Shown here piece by piece: positions 59,508 to 64,000 of a stretch of DNA of 64,000 bases. Made by a program: the position numbers and the translations under genes. Each line of letters starts with the position of its first letter. Position 1 is the stretch's first letter. The notes under the pieces were generated by a model that had not been told where the DNA came from, did not search any database, and was given only the letters and a program-made list of their open reading frames with translations. The DNA is taken from NCBI GenBank assembly GCA_024763215.1, contig JANTFX010000002.1, positions 42,076-106,075 on the forward strand, in the 5' to 3' direction. This DNA comes from Candidatus Krumholzibacteriia bacterium. Lineage in GTDB: Bacteria; Krumholzibacteriota; Krumholzibacteriia; LZORAL124-64-63.

Positions 59508-59582
59508 ATCTTCTAGGATAGCAACGGAAAGGATTCCTGCTCCGGTCCGGAACAGTCCGGTTCACCTTTCAGGGAGGAAATC

Positions 59583-60935
59583 ATGACCACGATCGCCCCC
59601 GCCTCCGGCTCTCCCCGCTGGGACGTACCCACCCCCACCGGCCGCACTTTTCTGCTGGACACCAACGTCCTGCTCCACGATGCCGATTCCCTGGCCGCGT
59701 TCGGGGAGCACAACGTGGTCCTGACCGTGGATGTCCTGGAGGAGCTGGACCGGTTCAAGCGGGAAAACGACGAGAAGGGGCGCAACGCCCGGCGGGTCAT
59801 CCGCGCCATCGACGGCCTGCGCGACGGCCGCCCACTGAGCCAGGGGGTCGACCTGCCGCGAGGCGGCAAGCTCTTCATCCTCGTGCGCAGCTTCATGAAA
59901 TCCCTGCCCGAGGGCATGGACCGATCCGTGCCCGACAACCGGATCCTGGCCGCCGCCTGCGCCCTCGCCGAAAAGGGCGTCGACATCACCTTCGTGACCA
60001 AGGACATCAACGCCCGTGTCAAGGCGGACGCCCTGGGGGTCCAGGCGGAGGATTTCCTCAACACCAAGATCAACTTCGACGAGCTGTACCAGGGCTGGAG
60101 CGAGTACGAGGTCCCCGAGGAGACGATCGATGAATTCTACCGGGGCACCCCGCTCGAGCCCGAGGAGGAATTGCGCCCCAACGAGGGCGTCCTGCTGCGG
60201 GCCGCCACCAACCCCAAGCATACGGCCCGGGGCCTGTACAACGCCGCCAGCGGGAACATCGAGCCCCTGCAGTACGGCGACAGCCACCCCTGGGGCCTGA
60301 GCGCCCGCAACCTCCAGCAGCAGTTCGCCCTGGAGATGCTCCTGCGCGACGACATCCAGCTCGTCACCATGCTGGGCCAGGCGGGCACGGGCAAGACCCT
60401 GCTCGCCCTGGCGGTGGGCCTGCAGCTGGTGGCCGAGGAGAAGAAATACCGCCGCATCATGGTCTCCCGCCCCATCATGCCCCTGGGCAAGGACATCGGC
60501 TACCTGCCCGGCAGCAAGGAGGAGAAGCTGAGCAGCTGGATGGAACCGGTCTCGGACAACCTGCAGTACCTGGTGGATCCCAAGCTGGAGCAGAGCTTCG
60601 ACAAGGTGCAGTACCTGTTCGACACCGGGGTCGTGGAGGTCGAAGCGGTGACCTACATCCGCGGCCGCAGCCTGCCGAAGCTGTTCATCATCATCGACGA
60701 GGCCCAGAACCTCACCCCCCACGAGGTCAAGACCGTGGTCAGCCGGGCGGGCGAGGGAGCCAAGGTGGTCCTGACCGGGGACGCCTACCAGATCGACAAC
60801 CCCTATCTGGACGCCTCGTCCAACGGACTGGTCTACGTGGCCGAGAGGTTCAAGAGCCAGCCCATCCACGGCCACATCACCCTGGCCCGCAGCGAGCGCA
60901 GCGAGCTGGCGAGTCTGGCGGCGGAGCTGCTGTAG
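59583..60935 (+). CDS. phoH: PIN-domain/PhoH-family ATPase
   Basis: A 450-aa PhoH2-type protein. The N-terminal PIN-like ribonuclease domain (about residues 20-150) has LLDTNVLLHD, DVLEELDRFK and DITFVTKD acidic residues. The C-terminal PhoH ATPase has Walker A GQAGTGKTLL (about 266) and Walker B LFIIIDEAQNLTPHEVKT. Such fusions are proposed RNA helicase-nucleases; the cellular role is not fixed. GGGAGG lies 5 nt before the ATG. It converges on the lipoprotein gene with no gap: the two stop codons are adjacent in TAGCTA. Confidence 0.94.
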   Translation: MTTIAPASGSPRWDVPTPTGRTFLLDTNVLLHDADSLAAFGEHNVVLTVDVLEELDRFKRENDEKGRNARRVIRAIDGLRDGRPLSQGVDLPRGGKLFILVRSFMKSLPEGMDRSVPDNRILAAACALAEKGVDITFVTKDINARVKADALGVQAEDFLNTKINFDELYQGWSEYEVPEETIDEFYRGTPLEPEEELRPNEGVLLRAATNPKHTARGLYNAASGNIEPLQYGDSHPWGLSARNLQQQFALEMLLRDDIQLVTMLGQAGTGKTLLALAVGLQLVAEEKKYRRIMVSRPIMPLGKDIGYLPGSKEEKLSSWMEPVSDNLQYLVDPKLEQSFDKVQYLFDTGVVEVEAVTYIRGRSLPKLFIIIDEAQNLTPHEVKTVVSRAGEGAKVVLTGDAYQIDNPYLDASSNGLVYVAERFKSQPIHGHITLARSERSELASLAAELL

Positions 60936-61724
60936 CTACTGCGCGCCCGCGGACGGCGTGGCGTGCTCGACTTCATACTTCAGCAGGGCCTGGCGTAGCT
61001 GCCCCAGCAGGCAGCCGTCGGCCCTTTTGATGGCGCGCGCCAGGAAACGATCCACCAGCTCCTGATCCTCGCGGGCCGCCGGCGCCAGGGATTTGCGCCC
61101 CTCGTACTCTCCATAACAGGATTCCTGCCAGACGATTTTTCCGTCCGCATCCCGCAGGGTCATCCGGACCTCGGCCTCGGCATGGTGCCTGGTCGGCATG
61201 GGGATGGCGGCCGTGGACAAGGCCCCGAACAACAGGGCACGGCCGGCTCGGCCCGAGGCGTCATCCCCGAGCGCCATGCCCAGACCGATCCCCACCGCGG
61301 CGGTCACGAAGTAGCTGCTGGGGCTGCGCTGCATGGTGGAGCCCATGGAAAGCAGATCCGCCGAGAGGACGAACTCCGCCTGCCCCGGGAAGGGCACCAG
61401 TTCCACAAGCTGGGTCTGGGCCAGATCCTGGGCCAGGGCCTGGCCGTAGACCTCGGCTGCCGGCTGGGCCCAGGCGCTGTCCTTGGGATACCTGATGGTG
61501 AAGAAATGCCCCTGCCCCGTCCTCTGTTCAACCGGGCGCATGTCGGTCACCTTGTCGATGAACAGGGTGGGGATGTGGCTCGTCCCCTGGCTGAAGTCGA
61601 TGCTCTCGCTGGGATAATGCAGGACGATCTTGGGGCTGCCGCAACCGCCGAGGAGCATGAGCGCCAGGACGAAGGCCGGCCCCATGAGCTCCAGCCGGCG
61701 GCCAAGGGATGAGGATCGGATCAT
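60936..61724 (-). CDS. Envelope lipoprotein of unknown function
   Basis: A 262-aa lipoprotein with lipobox LLGGC (about residue 27), so it is probably lipidated after export. The mature part contains FIDKVTDMRPVEQRTG, a glycine-rich hydrophobic stretch TAAVGIGLGMALGDD, and VRMTLRDADGKIVWQ. This resembles lipoproteins of the YajG/DUF4136-like kind only loosely. The ATG at 61724 has CTGGAG 6 nt upstream; the ORF-track start at 61787 is not needed. It is the downstream neighbour of the SAM hydroxide adenosyltransferase gene across an 81-bp gap in which I see nothing else. Confidence 0.82.
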   Translation of the reverse strand: MIRSSSLGRRLELMGPAFVLALMLLGGCGSPKIVLHYPSESIDFSQGTSHIPTLFIDKVTDMRPVEQRTGQGHFFTIRYPKDSAWAQPAAEVYGQALAQDLAQTQLVELVPFPGQAEFVLSADLLSMGSTMQRSPSSYFVTAAVGIGLGMALGDDASGRAGRALLFGALSTAAIPMPTRHHAEAEVRMTLRDADGKIVWQESCYGEYEGRKSLAPAAREDQELVDRFLARAIKRADGCLLGQLRQALLKYEVEHATPSAGAQ

Positions 61725-61805
61725 GCGCAACTCCAGGTCTGAAGAATTCCAAGCCTTCGGGGCCGGCAGCGACGCGGGCGGCCCCATCCAAGTGGTAGGA
61801 TCAAT

Positions 61806-62612
61806 CTAGGCCTCCGGGACCGTCAGAACCAGTCCCACCTGCAGATCGAGCTCCCGCGCGGCGCTGCGGCCACGCATGGCGATCTCCAGGGTCCCGCCGC
61901 TGCCCCAGTACCAGAACGCTTCCCCTGCCGGCGCCAGACCGTAGGTTTCCACCGGCCCGGGCACCGGCCGGCCGCCCACGACGACCAGGCCCGCGGCCTC
62001 GGCGCGCTTGCCCAGCCGGCCTTCGCGGGTCAGGTCCGTCACCGCATTGCCGAAGCGGTCGATCCAGACGATGCGGCAAGCGGCCCCCGGTGTCCGGTTT
62101 CCCGGCAGGGAGCCCAGCGCCTCGGCCCCGGCCGGAGTCCCGACCTGCCCCAGGGGCACACCCGCGGCCAGATGCGCCGCCACCGGCGCGAAAACATCCC
62201 GGCCGTGGAAGGTGCTGGAAATCCCCCCGCGATCCGGTTGCCCCAGGTAGAGGGTCCGGTCCAGGATCACCACCTCCAGGTCATCCCGATCCCGCAGGAA
62301 GGCCAGCAGGCCGTTGCCCGGCCCCACGAAGCAGGAGCCAGCCGCCCGGCAGGCCACGGCCGGCCGCCCGGTGCCCACACCGGGGTCGACCACCGCCAGG
62401 TGCACCGTCCCGGAGGGCCAGCCGGCGGTGGCCCGCTGCAGGAACCAGCTTCCGGTCGCGATATCGCCTGCATCGAGCTCGTGCCCGAGATCGATCATCC
62501 GGCCCACGAAATCCGGGTACCGGCTCCAGACGCCCGCGACCACCCCCTTCAGTTCGGCCACCCAGGGATCCCTGAGGCCGAAATCCGTGGTCATGGTCAG
62601 ATAGCCGTTCAT
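61806..62612 (-). CDS. SAM hydroxide adenosyltransferase (DUF62 family)
   Basis: A 268-aa member of the family that splits S-adenosylmethionine with hydroxide into adenosine and methionine; halogenases are rarer relatives. Family motifs are present: TTDFGLRDPWVAELKG, VVDPGVGTGRPAVA, FVGPGNGLL, STFHGRDVFAPVAAHLA and IDRFGNAVTDL. Nothing indicates chlorinase or fluorinase specificity. It overlaps the NhaC-like stop by 4 bp (ATGA), so the two are coupled. Confidence 0.9.
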   Translation of the reverse strand: MNGYLTMTTDFGLRDPWVAELKGVVAGVWSRYPDFVGRMIDLGHELDAGDIATGSWFLQRATAGWPSGTVHLAVVDPGVGTGRPAVACRAAGSCFVGPGNGLLAFLRDRDDLEVVILDRTLYLGQPDRGGISSTFHGRDVFAPVAAHLAAGVPLGQVGTPAGAEALGSLPGNRTPGAACRIVWIDRFGNAVTDLTREGRLGKRAEAAGLVVVGGRPVPGPVETYGLAPAGEAFWYWGSGGTLEIAMRGRSAARELDLQVGLVLTVPEA

Positions 62613-64000
62613 GCCGACTCTCCCGGATCAGGGGTGGGTCTGCGCCCGAACCGGGCCAGGATCAAGGCCAGCACCACCGCCCCGGCACCCAGAGACCACC
62701 AGGGCGAAAGCCCGAACCCCGCCGGCAGGTAACCGCAGGCCACGGCCACCGCCGCCACGACCATGGCATAGGGCAACTGGGTGCGCACATGGTCCACGTG
62801 GTCGGCCCCCGAGGCCAGGGAGCTCATGATGGTCGTGTCGGAGATGGGCGAACAGTGGTCGCCGAAAACCGCTCCGGCCATGACCGCGCGCACGGCCGCC
62901 AGGTGGATCGCCGAGGCCACGGCCGGATCATACCCCGCGGCCAGGGGCAATTTCGCCCCCAGGGGGTAGACCAGGGGCATGAGGATGGCCATGGTCCCCC
63001 AGCTCGTGCCGGTGGCGAAGCTGACCGCCGCGGCCAGGAGGAAGACCACGGCGGGCAGGATCCGCGCCGACAACATGCCGTTGGCCACGTTCACCAGGAA
63101 CTCGGCGGTGTGCAGGTCCCCGCAGACCGCACTCAGGGACCAGGCCAGCACCAGGATGATCACGGCGATGAGCATGGCCCGGCAACCGGCCACGAAACCG
63201 TCCATGGCCTGGCTCATGGTCAGACGCCGGGAAGCGACCGTGGCCAGGATGGCCAGGACGGCTCCGGTCGAGGCGGCCCACATCAGGACCTGGAAGCTGT
63301 CCGCATGGTTGAGGATGGCCCGCAACCCGGGGTGCGGGAGGCCCGCGGCGCGCGCGCCGGAAAGCCCCCCGAAATAGAGCCCCAGGGCGGTGGTGGCGAT
63401 GACCGCCAGGATGGGGATCCCCGCCAGCAGGGGATGGGCCGTCCCGGCCTCGGCCTGGGTTCCGGTTCCGGATTCATCCGCAGCGGAGGAAGCCGACAGG
63501 TCGCTGGCGGGCCGGGCCCCGGGCGCCAGCACCTGGCCGGTTGCTACGGCCCTTTGCTCGGCCGCGAACATCGGCCCGAAATCCCTTCCCGTCAGGCTGA
63601 CCAGATAGATGAACAGCAGGGTCAGCAGGGGGTAGAAGCTGTAGGGAATGGTGCGCAGGAAAAATGTGTAGGCCATGCCGCCGTCCCCCAGCCTGGCCAT
63701 GGCATCCTGGATCAACCCGACCTCGAAGCCGATCCAGGTGGAGATCACCGCCACCGAGGTGACGGGCGCGGCCGTGCTGTCCACCAGCCAGGAGAGCTTT
63801 TCCCGGGAGATGCGCAAGCGGTCCGTCAGCGGCCTCATGGTCGATCCGACCAGCAGGGTGTTGGCGTAATCGTCGAAGAAGATCACGGTGCCCATGGCCG
63901 CCACGGACGTCTGGCCCCGGGTGCGGTTGGTGACGGGGCGGCGCAGGAGGTGGACGATCCCCGCCGTGGCCCCGCTGCGCGAGAGCACCCCCACCATGCC
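62609..64000 (-). CDS. NhaC-family Na+/H+ antiporter (N-terminus beyond window)
   Basis: The last 463 or so residues of a polytopic transporter; the gene continues past the right edge. Motifs match NhaC proteins: FFDDYANTLLVGSTMRPLTDRLRISREKL, AVFGDHCSPISDTTIMSSLASGADH and VSFATGTSWGTMAILMPLVYPL. Around ten hydrophobic segments are visible. A hydrophilic Ala/Ser/Glu-rich loop (about residues 145-190 of the visible part) lies mid-protein. The Met at 63997 in the ORF track is probably internal. It is translationally coupled to the downstream SAM hydroxide adenosyltransferase. Confidence 0.9.
   Translation of the reverse strand, partial: GMVGVLSRSGATAGIVHLLRRPVTNRTRGQTSVAAMGTVIFFDDYANTLLVGSTMRPLTDRLRISREKLSWLVDSTAAPVTSVAVISTWIGFEVGLIQDAMARLGDGGMAYTFFLRTIPYSFYPLLTLLFIYLVSLTGRDFGPMFAAEQRAVATGQVLAPGARPASDLSASSAADESGTGTQAEAGTAHPLLAGIPILAVIATTALGLYFGGLSGARAAGLPHPGLRAILNHADSFQVLMWAASTGAVLAILATVASRRLTMSQAMDGFVAGCRAMLIAVIILVLAWSLSAVCGDLHTAEFLVNVANGMLSARILPAVVFLLAAAVSFATGTSWGTMAILMPLVYPLGAKLPLAAGYDPAVASAIHLAAVRAVMAGAVFGDHCSPISDTTIMSSLASGADHVDHVRTQLPYAMVVAAVAVACGYLPAGFGLSPWWSLGAGAVVLALILARFGRRPTPDPGESA

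Overview
The window looks like a high-GC (roughly two-thirds G+C by eye) chromosomal segment from a diderm bacterium. Forty-nine protein genes are supported, 47 of them on the minus strand; only a DUF3467 gene and phoH are on the plus strand. ADP-heptose genes, Omp85 and TonB-receptor-like barrels, and type IX secretion (T9SS) components (a PorU-like C25 sortase and a PorV-like barrel) point to the FCB superphylum. The GC content and a myxobacterial-style pil gene order suggest a candidate phylum such as Krumholzibacteriota or Eisenbacteria rather than Bacteroidota. The phylum is inference only. No tRNA, rRNA, CRISPR array, insertion sequence or phage gene was seen, and no gene-free stretch exceeds 300 bp.

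Layout by plus coordinate (minus genes read right to left). 0-6.5 kb holds housekeeping genes: a predicted GTPase (cut by the edge), the split heptose genes rfaE2/rfaE1 behind a sigma70-like promoter, DUF3467 on plus, an LpxL-like acyltransferase, dprA, obgE, and the overlapping coaD-rsmD-aroK. 6.6-23.6 kb is one type IVa pilus supercluster in the order pilB-T-C-S-R, three pilin-like genes, an ABC exporter pair, a TPR protein, pilD, pilM-N-O-P-Q. It closes at a clear terminator. Two sites matching the sigma54 -24/-12 consensus lie upstream of pilA and pilM, and the cluster encodes its own sigma54 activator (PilR, with GSFTGA). 23.8-28.6 kb holds comEA, a remarkable 908-aa gene fusing an ECF-transporter S-component-like membrane domain to a TonB-receptor-like barrel, and a TPR protein.

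28.7-34.8 kb carries hutI, a DinG-like helicase and ligA. 34.9-52.5 kb is an envelope/T9SS block: Omp85, a 1154-aa predicted outer-membrane protein, an NHL-repeat lipoprotein, two DUF5683-like proteins, an M6 protease, PorV, a PorU-like sortase fused behind a YdjM/DUF457-like membrane domain, and a Trm112-like zinc protein. Upstream are tandem promoters and a terminator. 52.7-64 kb holds accA, dnaE, an M23 peptidase, phoH (plus), a lipoprotein, a SAM hydroxide adenosyltransferase and an NhaC antiporter cut by the edge.

The most unusual signal is a repeated design. Two genes (24231-26957 and 47820-52301) each encode an integral inner-membrane module, then an internal signal-peptide-like segment with an AXA-type cleavage site, then an outer-membrane or surface protein, in a single reading frame. 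If real, signal peptidase would split one translation product into an inner-membrane and an outer-membrane partner. Other leads are a pilin paralogue lacking the prepilin cleavage motif, an 11-bp complementarity that could mask the pilB start site, and a possible small RNA upstream of the T9SS block.
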